64,000 nucleotides of DNA, from positions 1,082,001-1,146,000 of the forward strand of contig CM035321.1 of NCBI GenBank assembly GCA_000497125.2, written 5' to 3'. The notes under the pieces were generated by a model. That model was given only the letters and a program-made list of their open reading frames with translations, was not told the DNA's origin and made no database searches. The stretch is from Spironucleus salmonicida (taxonomy: Eukaryota > Fornicata > Diplomonadida > Hexamitidae). This document shows, piece after piece, positions 23,574 to 35,589 of the stretch. Position 1 is the first letter of the stretch. Each line of letters opens with the position of its first letter. The position numbers and the translations under genes were made by a program.

Positions 23574-25445
23574 ATGTGGACCACGCGGACAGAGCGCTCC
23601 TCTTCGTACATCAAAATCAATAAAGACACCGAGAACATAGGACCAGGTAGTTATAAGACAAATACCTCGACTCTGAAAGCCTCGCGATACAATGGGTTCG
23701 CCCCATTCAACTCTCGCTCTAAAAAGACATCCTTTCTAGACGCTGCCGTAAAAAGAAGCTAGGCAGTTCCACCTGTAGGAAGCTACCAACCTATTACGGC
23801 CCCAACTTACCTTCGTGGTGCCAGACCCACGAACTCATTCTTCTGTTCTGCTACCTAGCGCTTTGTAGATGTAAAATCCACAGCCCCAGGTCCTGGAGAG
23901 TACTTCTAACCATAGGAAATCATGGAAAAACAGGACACCAGGCCGTACTAGTACATACACCTGAAAGACCAAATAGAAACTGTCAATTCGATTCCTTACA
24001 ACCGCCCAACACTCCAGAAGATGGACATCGAGTCAAACGAGCGCACACAGTGGATTTCGCAGACACAGAACATCCACGGCCCAGGACCGGGATTTATCGC
24101 CGAAAAGGCCGAAAAAATCGCCTCCGACATCGTCATCGTCCCAGTGGGCGGCGCGTCGACCTCTCTAGCGCGCGTTCAGCACTAAATGCCGTGGGCGAAG
24201 GCCCCGGAACGTATGAACGCAAAACCGTCCATTTTGGACCAGCAGCGCGGCCCTGCTACCTACTTCATAGGCCGCACCCAGGAGCCTTAATGCGAGAGCT
24301 CCGTTTTCACGTCCAAAACCGGTCGATTCGACTACATTCCGGACAAATCCGACGTGCACGGCCCGGGCACCTACGCGGTCGAGAACTACAACTCGATCCA
24401 GGCCAAGTTCTACAAGCAGAAACAGCAGCAGGAGCTGCAGCAGGAAATGCGCAGACGAGTAGAGAAAATCGAGCTCCTAAACTCGAAATTGCACCCCTCG
24501 ATCGGCCCAGGCGCGCCGGTAAAGCAGAAGCTCGAGGGCCGCCAGTTCTTCACGCCGAACGAGCTCCAGATGCTGCAGAATCCGGGCGTTGGCGACTACA
24601 CGAAAGAGTTCGTTTCGAACGATTTCTACGGCCTGAACGAGAAAATGCTCTCCCAGGACGCGCAGAACAAGCTGGCGCTAAAGCAGACGTTCCAGGCCCA
24701 GAAATGGCCAGAAACTGCATGCTCGATTCCCGAAAAAATCATCACGGACGGCGAGGAAATTCCGGCCAGAAACGTCCAGAAACCGCCCCAAATGTCGCTA
24801 ATTTCGAAGCAAACCGACCGCTTCGCCAGCGCCGAAAACGCGTCTCAGCTCGGCCCCGGAAGCTACGATCCAGCGAGCTTTTACGCGGCCCAGCGGCCCA
24901 AAAACTTCTCCCAGAGGCCCAGCAACGCGTTCAGCAGCAGCTACGACCGCACGGACCTCTACAGGCACGCAATCGACTCGGAGAAGCAGGAGCTCGTTAC
25001 GGAGCAGCACAAGAAGCGTTTTTTCGAAGAATAGGGCGAAAAGCGCCAAATCGGTGGCAACGAAACGGCGATTTCGTTCAATCGCGCGAAGTACAGCGGC
25101 GCGAACGCGAATTTGCAGTTTGGGAGCACGATCGAGAAGGCGCAGCTGAACACGCTGACGGCGGGGCGCGATCTGACGGTTCCGGGCGCCGGGGAGTACG
25201 ACGTGCAGAATCCGTAGTCGCGGATCACGACGAAAATCAACGGCTAAGACCGGAATTAGGACTATTTTGGCGCGATTCCGGACAGTCTGCGCGCTGAAAT
25301 TGCGGGCCCTGCGAGCGAAAAAGCTGCGAATTTGATGATCCAGAGGCGACTTGCTGAGACCGGTTTGGGGCCTGGGAGCTACAGCAAGCAGGGTGAGGTC
25401 GGAAAAAAGAGCTTTAATGCGCTTTCCGAGGATAACATGATTTGA
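23574..25445 (+). CDS. Sperm-tail PG-rich repeat (STPG) protein, 623 aa
   Basis: Continuous frame from ATG 23574 (MWTTRTERSSSY) to TGA 25443-25445, with many in-frame TAA/TAG read as Gln. It carries roughly ten spaced PG repeats (GPGSY, GPGEY, GPGTY, GVGDY, GPGSY, GAGEY, GPGSY) along its length, the signature of the STPG family. These proteins associate with axonemal microtubules as inner-junction or microtubule-binding components, which fits an eight-flagellated cell. A charged stretch near residue 270-300 (KQKQQQELQQEMRRRVEK) may be coiled coil. The intact gene lies just inside the right end of the direct repeat; its left copy is a 22-codon stub. Confidence 0.85.
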
Positions 25446-25584
25446 AAATATATGTATTATTATATGTTAAAAAATTATATATTAATAAGAATTATATGAG
25501 AATATAGAAAAAGTGAGGTGGAAAGAAAATTGTGATATTGAAAATATATGGTTTAAAAGGATATTTTAAAGTCTAACATTTATA

Positions 25585-26160
25585 ATGATTAACATTCAGC
25601 GAAACAGCTAAATTGGTGATTTCAAAGCGTTCCAGGAGTTCTCTATGGTGCCAGTTATTACTTGTATGGTTAACAGGTCTGACGAAAATTTTAAGTCTCA
25701 TTCTAGAGTAAATATTCATAATATGCGAAGTTTTGGGAAGCAGTAGTTTGTGCATGATCAGTTGGGGTTGCACGAATTGAAAACTGGCCTTTAGGACAAT
25801 CAGATGGAGCTAATAGACATCTAGTAAGCAGTTAACGAACATGCACTTTGTATTCAAAGTATTGAAACTTAAATTAAATCGCAAATCACAATTTTCAAAA
25901 ATTAAATTTTTCATTTTTTTTGGAATACAATGAGTTAATAAGGTCCTTTGGTATCGAGTTATTCATTATAAAATTTATACATATTGTATTAAAAACTATT
26001 ATGTCTTATTAGTATTTACTGTAAAATTTTTCTGTAGTAATTATTATTTATTTAATCAGTATTTAAGATATAAATACTTTAATTGATATGTTTTTATTAA
26101 AAAAAATATAAATATCATTTTATAATCAAAAGAATATACTATTTTCTAGGCTCAAAATGA
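25585..26160 (+). CDS. Hypothetical protein, up to 191 aa
   Basis: ATG 25585 (MINIQRNSQIGDFKAFQEF) to TGA 26158-26160. The first ~115 residues are polar and protein-like, with a Gln-rich amphipathic stretch (LQDNQMELIDIQQAV). The rest is AT-rich low-complexity sequence that may be non-coding, so the true 3' end is uncertain. No domain recognised. Confidence 0.4.
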
Positions 26161-26534
26161 ACCCCCAAATATTCCTACTTTCAAAGAAGAAACTGAGCTT
26201 TAAAGAAAAATAAAAAATAAAACCTGTATAACTATCACACTAGAATTTTACAATATTGCCAATAAAAGCAGAGGAAATAGCAACTGCTATCAATATGAAT
26301 AAATTTGCGTCATTTCGCATCTAAACTTTTGATACAGAAGGTAATACAATGATTGAAATGGCATAACTTGCTGAATTTGAACATAATATTGCTGTAAGCA
26401 TTAAAAATTTACGTAAGGTAGTAAAAATTGCTTTAAATCTTGATACAAAACTAAGAAGAATTCAAAATGCTATCTTTGTATATATGAATGCATATAACTT
26501 GATGTCATCATAGTTTTAGAAACCTATCGAATGA
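26157..26534 (+). CDS. Hypothetical protein, 125 aa
   Basis: ATG 26157 overlaps the preceding TGA (ATGA). Ends at TGA 26532-26534. Basic N-terminus (LSKKKLSFKEKQKIK), then a mostly helical region (AEEIATAINMNKFASF, VSIKNLRKVVKIALNL). TAA/TAG Gln codons are present. No known domain. The AT-rich setting makes a chance ORF possible. Confidence 0.35.
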
Positions 26535-27367
26535 TAGAGTTACGATGCATACACAAAAATTCGGTAATGAAGCAAAGACTAAAATAACAAATGCATTGAT
26601 TTACCTGGTATTAATAAATTTTTTACAGATCAAGTGTATAATTACTGAAATTTTATTCATTTTTTAGTACTTGAGACTCAAGAATCGTATTAAAGTATTA
26701 TCTAATATAAATAGGGTATGTATTGTTTATTTATGTTTATTAAAATCTATTCATATTTTTCTATCATTTAGTCATTAAAAATCAAGAAAATTAATTAAAA
26801 TTATTAACCTGTAATATTATTAATATTGGTACAGAGAGTGAAAATTTTACTATTTTTAGCTGACATCACTTCTTTCAGTTAGGCTACTTATACTCTACAT
26901 CTTTTATATTTTATGGTTTTTATACCAATTGTCTACCCATTTTTAATTTAAAAGATATATAATGTTATCTTTATATCTAATTACTAGTTTCTAAAAATTT
27001 TAAGATTCAATTACGAATCATTAATCATATACGTTGTAATAAAAGTTTTAGTAAAATGTAATCGAACTTTACGTTTATACCTCATATTGTCATAAGTATT
27101 ACACTGAATATCATTACTCATTGGAAATTTGATATTAAATAGTTTTTGAAGTTTCACAAAATCACTAAATATCATGATTATAATCATATACTATAAAAAC
27201 TTTAAAAACTATAGTTATCATTACTTATTAATTTAAATTAGTAGTAATACTTTATAACATGATATTTTAATAAATATATAGTCATATTGTAGATTACTTA
27301 AAGTTAATTTTTTAAAATTGTCGTTAACTTAATATAAATATAAATTTACATACTTATACATTCAGAA
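26535..27367. other. AT-rich intergenic
   Basis: Very AT-rich, no supported gene, RNA or ordered repeat. Confidence 0.5.
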
Positions 27368-27715
27368 ATGAAAAAGATTCAGAGATAGAATTCACGCACT
27401 ATGAGAACACTCCCAATAACGAAAAACTAAGGAAGCCTACCAATGATAGGTCTTCCCCCTATTTGTGTTTAGTCTTTCTCGTTAGCAGATTTGTTAAGAC
27501 ATGATAGCTCTAATAGCAACAGTTATTTACGTCAAAATAGTATAGATGATTCGTTGCAATTAACTGAAAGCTCCGCTTACGTTGATGATATTTTAAATTT
27601 GGAAGACTGTGAAGAGTATGGAACCCTTAGATAATTAATAGAAGACGATGAGGCAAATGGTATAGATCTAGTATTTTAGCCAGTACAAAGGAAATATTAA
27701 AGATTATTCTATTGA
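27368..27715 (+). CDS. Small acidic Ser-rich protein, 115 aa
   Basis: ATG 27368 (MKKIQRQNSRTMRTL) to TGA 27713-27715. Basic start, Ser/Asn-rich middle and an acidic end (LNLEDCEEYGTLRQLIEDDE). Clearly less AT-rich than the flanks, which supports coding. The middle resembles the ORF at 17252. Function unknown. Confidence 0.5.
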
Positions 27716-28845
27716 GAACTGAGTGATAATATATTCTACCACATTAATTATTTTAATAATAATTTATAGGCCTAATAGATAGTAATTGACTTTTTAGATA
27801 TTTAATATATTTGTTTTAGTGTTATAGTTTTACTACAAGTAAAACTTTACGTGATCGTTGTGATAATATATAACCTATAATAAATATTAAATTAAAACAA
27901 GTAGAACTAAATTAACTATATATAATATAAATGTATAGTTTATAATTCTACTGTTTTAAAGATGCTATGTTCCTCATATTAATATTAATTATTAAGGATT
28001 TTCTAATATTTGTTTTCTTTGTAGACTATTTTCGAATAAATTTATGAAACCTGTGATGCGCTATTCAACAATCCATGCCAAACCTCGTATATAAGTTTCA
28101 AAACTTATAGTTGTTCTACCACCTATACATATAATTTCAAGTCGTCTTTAAGATTTAGTGGGAAAAGTTAACTCGCAATAAAGTTATCATTCAGAAATAA
28201 TTGATGAGTTCGACTCATTTTAGTTATCAAATAGTCAGTAAGATAAGAAACACCTCGATTATATCTTGAATTAATTTAATAGTTATTTAGAAATAGAAGA
28301 CTGAATATTGATTATTTCCTCATTTTTTAGCAAAACTACCATTAATATCATAAAGAAATTAGTAGATGCATACTTTTTAGAGTTATAGACTTTTAAGTTA
28401 TGAAATATAAATAAAAATTGTTATATTCTAATTACTAACGTTAAACTGATGAACTCACTATTATTTGTAAAAAATATTTATTTAAGTATCCTATACGATA
28501 TGTAATGAAGTTTTATCATTCCTTATTCTCACCTGCGAATTAAATAATCATGTTAAAAATTAAGATTTTGATAGTAATTTCATTTAATATTATTATATTA
28601 TATATAGTAATATTTCATTACACTATACATATTTTCTATTTTTCATAACTTTACACTAGGCATAGGCTTCATCCCACCAGCAAGATAAACTTACAGCTCC
28701 TATATTTTTTGTTGTAAATTTTTATATTTTCTCGATTTTAAAGCCAATTTATTCATACACAGCAGTCTCAAATGCCTTTACCAGTTAAATATTGAGTATG
28801 GTAAGGTGGATTTTTTTTAGAATGTAAACGTGTAAACTTGGAGGA
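27716..28845. other. AT-rich intergenic
   Basis: AT-rich. The open frame of the next entry extends upstream to about 28650, but no clear start is seen. Confidence 0.4.
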
Positions 28846-29545
28846 ATGGGGTACTATAGCGTGATGTTCATTTTATCAGTATTCTATCAATTTGGGTACT
28901 GTAAGAGCAGTGCCAACAGTAAATACCGCCAAACGATCCATTTCTCATTATTAAATTTTCTGGAACTGGAGTTTATTATAATTAAAATTTACTATATAAT
29001 AATGATATTTCAAGTTTCAAGAATTAGCGTAAAACGAGCGTTCGGTGTCCAATGCTTGACAATAGCATCAGCATATGACAAGAATATTCTAACATTTGTA
29101 GCACTAATAGTGTTAATTTTCTACTCTGGAGCGATGAGAATCAAGAGAATTTTATAGCAAAACTTCAAAGTAATGAATAGAGAAACAGGCGAAAAATCAC
29201 AATAATGAAGTGGGATGGAAATTTGCTGAGTTTCATTTCCTTACAAGGGATTTATGATATAAAATAGCATGTTTTTCTAGGGTTTTTTACCAGTTCTGGT
29301 ACTAGACAAAAATTCATCCGATTTCTTTCGTTGTGGTTTCTCAGCGAAGTGTTCAACAGTGTTATGACATGTTCTCCTTAACTATTTGCATGAAGGATGA
29401 CGTTTTTAGTTTTACAGCTGAATTTGTAATATAGTGGCTCAGGCAAGGTTCTGGCGAAACCGTTGGTAGAATCAACTGCGAGAATAATTACAAAATTAAA
29501 GATATTATGAAAACAAACCTGTAAGATGAGTTAAATAATTGTTGA
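28846..29545 (+). pseudogene. Broken coding-like region, possible membrane protein
   Basis: Three overlapping ORFs follow each other in different frames: 28846-29208 (MGYYSVMFILSVFYQ..., with hydrophobic segments such as LTFVALIVLIFYSG), 29205-29393 and 29390-29545 (MKDDVFSFTAEFVIQWLRQ). Each looks more protein-like than the AT-rich flanks. They may be one decayed membrane-protein gene. No family recognised. Confidence 0.3.
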
Positions 29546-30159
29546 ACAAGGAAAAGTATATTATATCGTATAGAATTACTTCTATCTGTTCTAAACCAAG
29601 GTTAGACCCCTCGTTTTTGGGCGAAAATAAATTTAATTATAATTTGTTTTTCTTCGTATTCAAAGTATTTAATTCAATATTAAAATGAATTTGAGCTTCC
29701 CCACTTATATAAACGGCTAAATAGTTTATATTCTCTTGTTTATAGCGCATTAAGTCAACTACACTAGCCAACAAAATTAAAATACCTAATTATACAAAAT
29801 ATATAATATAGTAAAAAGTATACAATTTTACATATACTACTTCAATTCTATTACCATAATAGACGAAATAAACTATTTTGATAGACTGAGGAGATTCTAC
29901 TTTATTGAACGTCCTTGACAAATTTAAGTATAAATTTTTCCCTATATTTTATCATACTTATTATTATTAAATCAATAACACAAACTAAGCCCCATTATAC
30001 ATATTTTCTGATTTACTAATATATATTGTATTTAGTATCTAATATCGCATAACCTAGTTTCTTCACTCTCCGCTTCAATCTCTGAATTAAAGTTTGTTTC
30101 CATAATATAGCCAAATTTGCCCTTAAAAACAATATAAACGTAAAGCAAAACATCCAAAA
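29546..30159. other. AT-rich intergenic upstream of the AEC gene
   Basis: AT-rich, nothing recognised. Confidence 0.4.
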
Positions 30160-31239
30160 ATGAACATAGACGCGTTATTCCTAACTGCTCTTGATTCCTC
30201 GGCCCCAGTGCTCATTTTTATCGCCCTGGGAGCCGTTTTCAACCTGGTAAATTTGGTCCCAGGAAAGCACTATAAAAGCCTCAACAACATAACCTTCAAG
30301 TTTGCGCTCACGATCTCCGCGATCTACACAATCGGCCGCCAGGACCTGACCGTGAACGACTTGAAAATTGTGGCAGCGCTGATCCTCGTGACAATCGTCG
30401 GGCTGGTAGTGGTGGCCCCGCTGGCCTTTCTTTACAAGAAGGAAGAGCGCTTTCACGCGTACGCGTCGATATCCGCGATTGTGCTGCTCAACAACGCCGT
30501 TTTCTCGGGAATTCCTGTCTTCAGCGGCATCTACGGGGCGACGCTGACGGACAGATTCGCGTTCCTCCAAATGCTCGTTTTGTTCAGTTTTGCGCTGCTT
30601 TTCATCTATCTCGCCTTCGAATACGCTGAAATTCAGACAGAATTGGCCAAAAACAAAGATTGCGCGCTCAATAACATCTCCAGCCGCGCCAGATTCGGCA
30701 AAACCTGCGCAATTTGCCTCAAAAAAACATTTCTACAGCCGCTCATAATTGCTATTATTATATCAATTGTATACAATATTCTGGCCCGGTACATCAAGTT
30801 TCTGGCTCCCCTTCCAATTTACCTTTCCAATTTTTTTAAGAATTTTTCGCAGATTTCCGCTCCTTTGGGGCTGCTTTCGCTGGGAATGTTCGCTGCTGAG
30901 TTAGTGAAGTCCAAGAAGAGCGCGCAGGCGTCGTACGCGGTGCTGCAGACGCCGATCGCAATGCAGATCGTCGCATTTGTCGTAATTTGCGTTCTGCGCA
31001 GCTTCGCGCTCCCGCTAGTCTTCCTTTTGATCTGCAAAATGCTCAAAATCGAAGAGCTGAGCGCAGAGATCAACGCCGCCATCTACTCCTCGCCGTCCGC
31101 GACGTTCTCGTACGCGCTCTGCGACGAGTACGAGTTCGGGGCCGGCTGGGCGGGGCTGCAGTGCTCGCTGGGAATTATTGTGAGCATGTTCGCGATACCG
31201 GTTATCCAGATCGCGTCGAAGGCGATTTACAGTATTTGA
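30160..31239 (+). CDS. Auxin efflux carrier (AEC) family transporter, 359 aa
   Basis: ATG 30160 (MNIDALFLTALDSSAPVLIF) to TGA 31237-31239, with no internal TAA or TAG. About ten hydrophobic helices in two groups of five, split by a hydrophilic loop (residues ~150-185). The pattern fits the AEC/PIN-like fold: an N-terminal helix with IALGAVFNL, the LNNITFKFALTISAIY stretch and the C-terminal block with PLGLLSLGMFAAE. AEC proteins export organic anions in prokaryotes and eukaryotes; the substrate here is unknown. Lack of TAR Gln codons sets it apart from its neighbours, although the protein has few Gln. Assignment from family knowledge, not a search. Confidence 0.75.
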   Translation: MNIDALFLTALDSSAPVLIFIALGAVFNLVNLVPGKHYKSLNNITFKFALTISAIYTIGRQDLTVNDLKIVAALILVTIVGLVVVAPLAFLYKKEERFHAYASISAIVLLNNAVFSGIPVFSGIYGATLTDRFAFLQMLVLFSFALLFIYLAFEYAEIQTELAKNKDCALNNISSRARFGKTCAICLKKTFLQPLIIAIIISIVYNILARYIKFLAPLPIYLSNFFKNFSQISAPLGLLSLGMFAAELVKSKKSAQASYAVLQTPIAMQIVAFVVICVLRSFALPLVFLLICKMLKIEELSAEINAAIYSSPSATFSYALCDEYEFGAGWAGLQCSLGIIVSMFAIPVIQIASKAIYSI

Positions 31240-32094
31240 GGAGTGGAAAATTGAAATTGAAGTGAAATTTCGCATTTTTTGAATTTTTAGATTTAGCTCT
31301 AAATTAGTCTAGAAGAGCAATCGCTGGATTTGCGTTTCAGGGCCAAAATCGCCGGCTGCGACCCTTTCTGGACGTGAAATGAAAAATTTTCGAGTAAAAT
31401 TTGATAACATTCTAGCGAAGTGATATAACAAATGCCAATTTTTCGAAATTCGGAGTTTAAAAACGTAAATTTAAGTCTAATATGATATAATCAATTTTCT
31501 GTGGTAGCGAATTCTAGCTATAAAAACGACGTTATGGGGGCCCGTAAGATATGTTAGAAAGGCTTTTCAGCTACCTTTGCGGGACGCTGCTAGATGCAAA
31601 TGCAGTTTCAGATGATTTAGCGATGTGACTACGTTATATCAGTTGATTCTTATGCAAAACAGCGCTAGATACGATTTCGAGGGTAGTGCGTTGGAGATTT
31701 TAATCATAATTAATTTGAATTTATATTTGAATTCGATTTTTCGTTTTAAAATAAAGCGATATTAAAATAGAATAAGAATAAGTATTAATATTATAATTAT
31801 AATTAGTATTAAAATTGAAAATTAAAACTTCGTAACGTTGCAATCCCGACTGCATGCATTACATCTAATTCTATTCTATTCCACCTCATCTCATCTCATC
31901 TCATCTCATCTCATCTCATCTCATCTCATCTCATCTCATCTCATCTCATCTCATCTCATCTCATCTCATCTCATCTCATCTCATCTCATCTTATATCACA
32001 TTATATCACTCCATTCCACCCCCTCCAAATTACAATATAATGAATATTACACATTTCCCCCTTAAAATACAATGTTTCTACCCAAAAACCGCCC
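31240..32094. other. Intergenic with pentanucleotide repeat
   Basis: Between the AEC and WD40 genes, which converge. AT-rich apart from the CTCAT tract. TTATATCAGT occurs near 31635. No gene supported. Confidence 0.5.
31885..31990. repeat. (CTCAT)n pentanucleotide repeat
   Basis: About 21 perfect CTCAT units in a row, then degenerate variants (ttatatcaca) to about 32010. A simple microsatellite; the open frame across it (HLISSHLISS) is an artefact. Confidence 0.95.
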
Positions 32095-33318
32095 TCACTC
32101 AAACCCGAAAATTTGCACCCCGAAGCCCGCGCCCGCGAAGGCACCAAAACGACCGCACGCGCTGCTGGCGCCGCAGAAACAGGCCCCGGGAGCGACGACC
32201 TCGCTAATGATCCGGTCCTGCTCCCAATCGATGATTTTTACGGCATTTCCGCCGCTGCCGGCCCCGAAAACGAGGTTTTTGGCCTTCTAGTTGAAGCGCG
32301 CGGCGTAGACCAAAGTGGGATGCAAATTTTCGGCCGGCGCCTGCAATTCCTCGAAATGCTCGATACTGGGGATGCGCGACGTCTGTGGGATCTCGCCGTC
32401 CTCCAAATTCTCGACTTCCGCTAATTATCGTTATATCAGTTGCGAAAAATCGATTTCCGGAATTTGCTTTTTCACTCCTTTCTCGCTGTTAAAATGCACC
32501 GTTTTAATGATTTCCACGGGCGCGATTTGCTGGCTATTTTGCGCGTCGAACGCCTTCGAATAGTCGTATTTGACCTCCAAAATGTCCTTCAGCGCGCTCT
32601 GCAAATTTCGCAAATCGAAAACTTGAAGCGCCGCGCGCTGCCGCCAACTGCCGCAAAGCAGCAGATTTTCGGCCGAATCGAGCGAATCGCCACATACTTG
32701 AACGTCGTGTATACTTGATACGCTGTGGCCGCATCGGATGTCCCATATCTGGACAGTATTGTCCCAGCCGGATGAGTACAAGATGTTGTGGTTTAGCTTA
32801 TCAAATTCTACAGAAAAAATTCGATTGGAGTGGCCAGCTGTTTGGAGGACGTTGCTGCCTCCGCGGAGCTCGCAGAGCTGCGAATTCGTGTTTTCGTCGA
32901 AAATGCGGATCGCCTTGTCCTTGCCCGCAGCGGCGTAGATTGAGGCGTCTGGGGCGTATTTGAGGTTGTAGATCTCTGTTGGTAGCGTGAACGTCGATAG
33001 GATCGTGCCGCGTGACGCGTGCCAGCGCGTTACAACGCCGGCAGATGAGGCAGATAGGATCTACAGGGGCTCTGTTGGGGACAATTCTGGCTTGAATTGC
33101 ACGGACGTGATCGGTGAGGTGCCGTTCTGGAGCCTGAACAGGCGCCGCCCCGCCGCAGCCGCGTAGACGCGCACCGAGCCGTCCCCGCAGCCAGATGCGA
33201 TCGTGCTCGTGTCCGGTGAGAACGTGATCGCGTGCGTATCAGTCGTGTCGTCTGAAATGATCGGCCTGAGGTTCATTGGATTTTGAAGTGGAAGGTGTAA
33301 AAATTTGTTAGTTTGCAT
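32095..33318 (-). CDS. WD40-repeat protein, 407 aa
   Basis: ATG at 33318 (MQTNKFLHLPLQNP), TGA at 32095-32097. The frame is continuous through several TAA/TAG. Repeats visible in order: ITFSPDTSTIASGCGDGSVRVY, SVQFKPELS...ILSASSAGVVTRW, NLKYAPDASIYAAAGKDKAIRIF, GHSNRIFSVEF...LYSSGWDNTVQIWD, then LLLCGSWRQRAALQVFD and a last blade near the C-terminus. Together they give a six- to seven-bladed propeller. The fourth repeat has the classic GH...WD ends. Such proteins are scaffolds; the partner is not identifiable. It converges on the AEC gene. Confidence 0.8.
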
Positions 33319-33990
33319 ATAATAATAGTTGTAGGAAAAAAGTGTGGAAGGGATGGAGGTGAAGGTGAAGTTATATGATGTGATGTGAAGAAATTTGTAG
33401 AAGGATGAGGGTAAGGGTGTGATTTAGTGTTTGGATCGCTGAATTTATGTGTAGTAAGGCTGGGTTTTTTGTCTAATAAATAGTTTCAGGAGGACTGCTG
33501 AAAAATAATTTTTATGTAAATTCATATGAAATTGCGCATGTTAATACTATTTTAAATGGTTAAAGGCATGAAATGATATTAACTAGTATGTTATTAATGA
33601 TTAAAATAGATTAACCAAGAATAGATGTATTCAAATGATTTTATTTGAATAAAGCAGTGTATACGATACTGTTTAAATAATTAAAGCTGTAAAAATTAAT
33701 ACTTATGACATATTATTATTATATAAGAGGATATATTTTAAATATTAATTGAGTAAAAGTATTGTCTGATTAGTATAGGTATTACACATAACTATACTAG
33801 TTTTGTTATATTAAAATATATTTAACTAAATAATATGGATTCATTTTATATATTAGTATTTATGACAATTTATAAAATAGTGAATTTTATATCATATTTA
33901 TTACAAAAAATATTAAACTGTTAAATTTGTAATCTAAATTTAAATTATCCTTTATTATTTATAATAAATAATATAAAATATAATTAAAAA
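33319..33990. other. AT-rich intergenic
   Basis: Divergent gap between the WD40 gene and surface gene B4. AT-rich, no motif singled out. Confidence 0.4.
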
Positions 33991-35589
33991 ATGAGTGGAC
34001 ATTTTTGTTTATAAGTTATGTCTTCCTTATTCATTACTAGTTAAAACGCTTATATTTAACTTTAATTATTACCACAATGTATTAATAGCAGCGTTCATTT
34101 AAAATTATATATAAATGATGATCCATATTTAGTGTATGCATAGAATAAAGGTGTTACTTAAAATATTTCAGTAAAAATTATAGAATATAATCCTTTATTT
34201 ATACATTATGCTAAATTAGAGCTTATTGATGAGTAACATGAACATGTTATAATCATAAATAAAATTAGGTATGCACATAACCTTGCTCAATCCTGTTTAA
34301 ATTTTACTGATATAAAGATATCATCGACATAGGGAATGCTTGCATTTTATTTTAAAAGTCATACTTGTGCTAATGAAGTTATAATTAGTAAAATTTTTAC
34401 GCATTTTATACTAGATGATGGTTAAATTATGACTGATCTAAAATTAGCAAATCAGTTATAGGTAGGATAAATATCTAGTTTTTCTTGTAAATTACGTACT
34501 ATTCCAGATTTAAGTATTTAATAAAGAGTTGTTTTTCATTGTTGCTAGTCTAATTTCACTTGCTATCAAATAGAAAAGAATATTTTAGAGTTAAAAAGTA
34601 ATTAAGTTAATTTAGATATTGTATTTCAGATAAATCAACCAAATAATTAAGTATTCTTTTCAAATATCAAGTACAATAATGTTTTCTTAAACGGCTTTAA
34701 TGAAGTTTAAGTACAGAGTTCGAAATTTGTTATTGATGATATGTATTTTATCGCATCATTTTTATTATAAAATCCTGTTGGAGAAATAAATAATTATTTA
34801 GTGGAAATTTAATTTTATAATGTTACTTTATAGCTTACGTATTTATATTCTTAAGATTATTTTATCTTAGAGTGCGTAGAACTAGAAAGCATTAACGAAT
34901 ACACTTAGTGTGTTGAGGATATAAAATATTCTAAAAATATTCTAAATATTGATCCGACTTTTAATTTTGCTGTTACAATTTTCTTTAAAGATGTTAATAA
35001 TAAACTACTTTCTCGGTATTCAACTATTGCTTAAATTACTGAAATCTCACATACAGTATTGGATAAACATTATTTTCACAATGGTATATTCTATATTTTT
35101 ACAACAAAATTTGTTGGATATGATATATAAGCTACAATGATTGGTGATATTAATTAATCAGTTACATTTTATGGTCGTGAGAAAAATAAATATTCATATA
35201 TCAATAAAAATATTTCTAAACTTAACAATAAATATGATGATATAATCTTCATTATCTAAGTCTAAGAAGAAGGAATTTAGATATAAACTAGATATTTGCT
35301 TCATTTTAATATTGAACCGAAATTGTGTTCGCCATTTATTATTTATTTTCCAATTACCCTATTAATGTTAGCTTTGTCCTGTTTTTTCCTGTAACCAAAC
35401 CATGATTAATTTTCAGAAGTATTATTTACTTGATTTTTTAATAATAAATTATCATAAAATGAAGTTCTAATTAGATTTGGAGCATTACTATTAAGAAATA
35501 TATCAAATTTAATTATTTTGATCAGTTTCCTAGTTATAAAAGGTTTATCTAAACATCTGATAAAAAATTAATTTGATAGTCTAAACTGA
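33991..35589 (+). pseudogene. Type B-like surface protein with internal TGA (B4)
   Basis: AT-rich homologue of the surface family. From ATG 33991 the frame is open for 480 codons to TGA 35431-35433, then stays open in the same frame to a second TGA at 35587-35589. The part after the first TGA holds the C-terminal membrane segment (NLIILISFLVIKGLSKHLI). Read to the second TGA the length is 532 residues, close to the 526 of B1-B3, so the first TGA looks like a recent nonsense change or a readthrough site. Paired Cys and many TAA/TAG Gln codons. Sequence identity to B1-B3 is low and rests mainly on architecture. Confidence 0.5.

Larger units (their letters stand above)
21941..23634. repeat. Direct repeat, right copy (1.69 kb)
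   Basis: Matches 1897-3579. This copy continues beyond the repeat into complete genes on both sides (A3 upstream, STPG downstream), so it is the likely source and the left copy the derived one. Confidence 0.85.

Noticed and set aside
24050-25297. 415-codon Arg-rich plus-strand ORF
   Set aside because: It is an out-of-frame shadow of the STPG gene; the PG repeats are in the other frame.
31838-32065. HLISS-repeat protein
   Set aside because: Simple translation of the CTCAT microsatellite.
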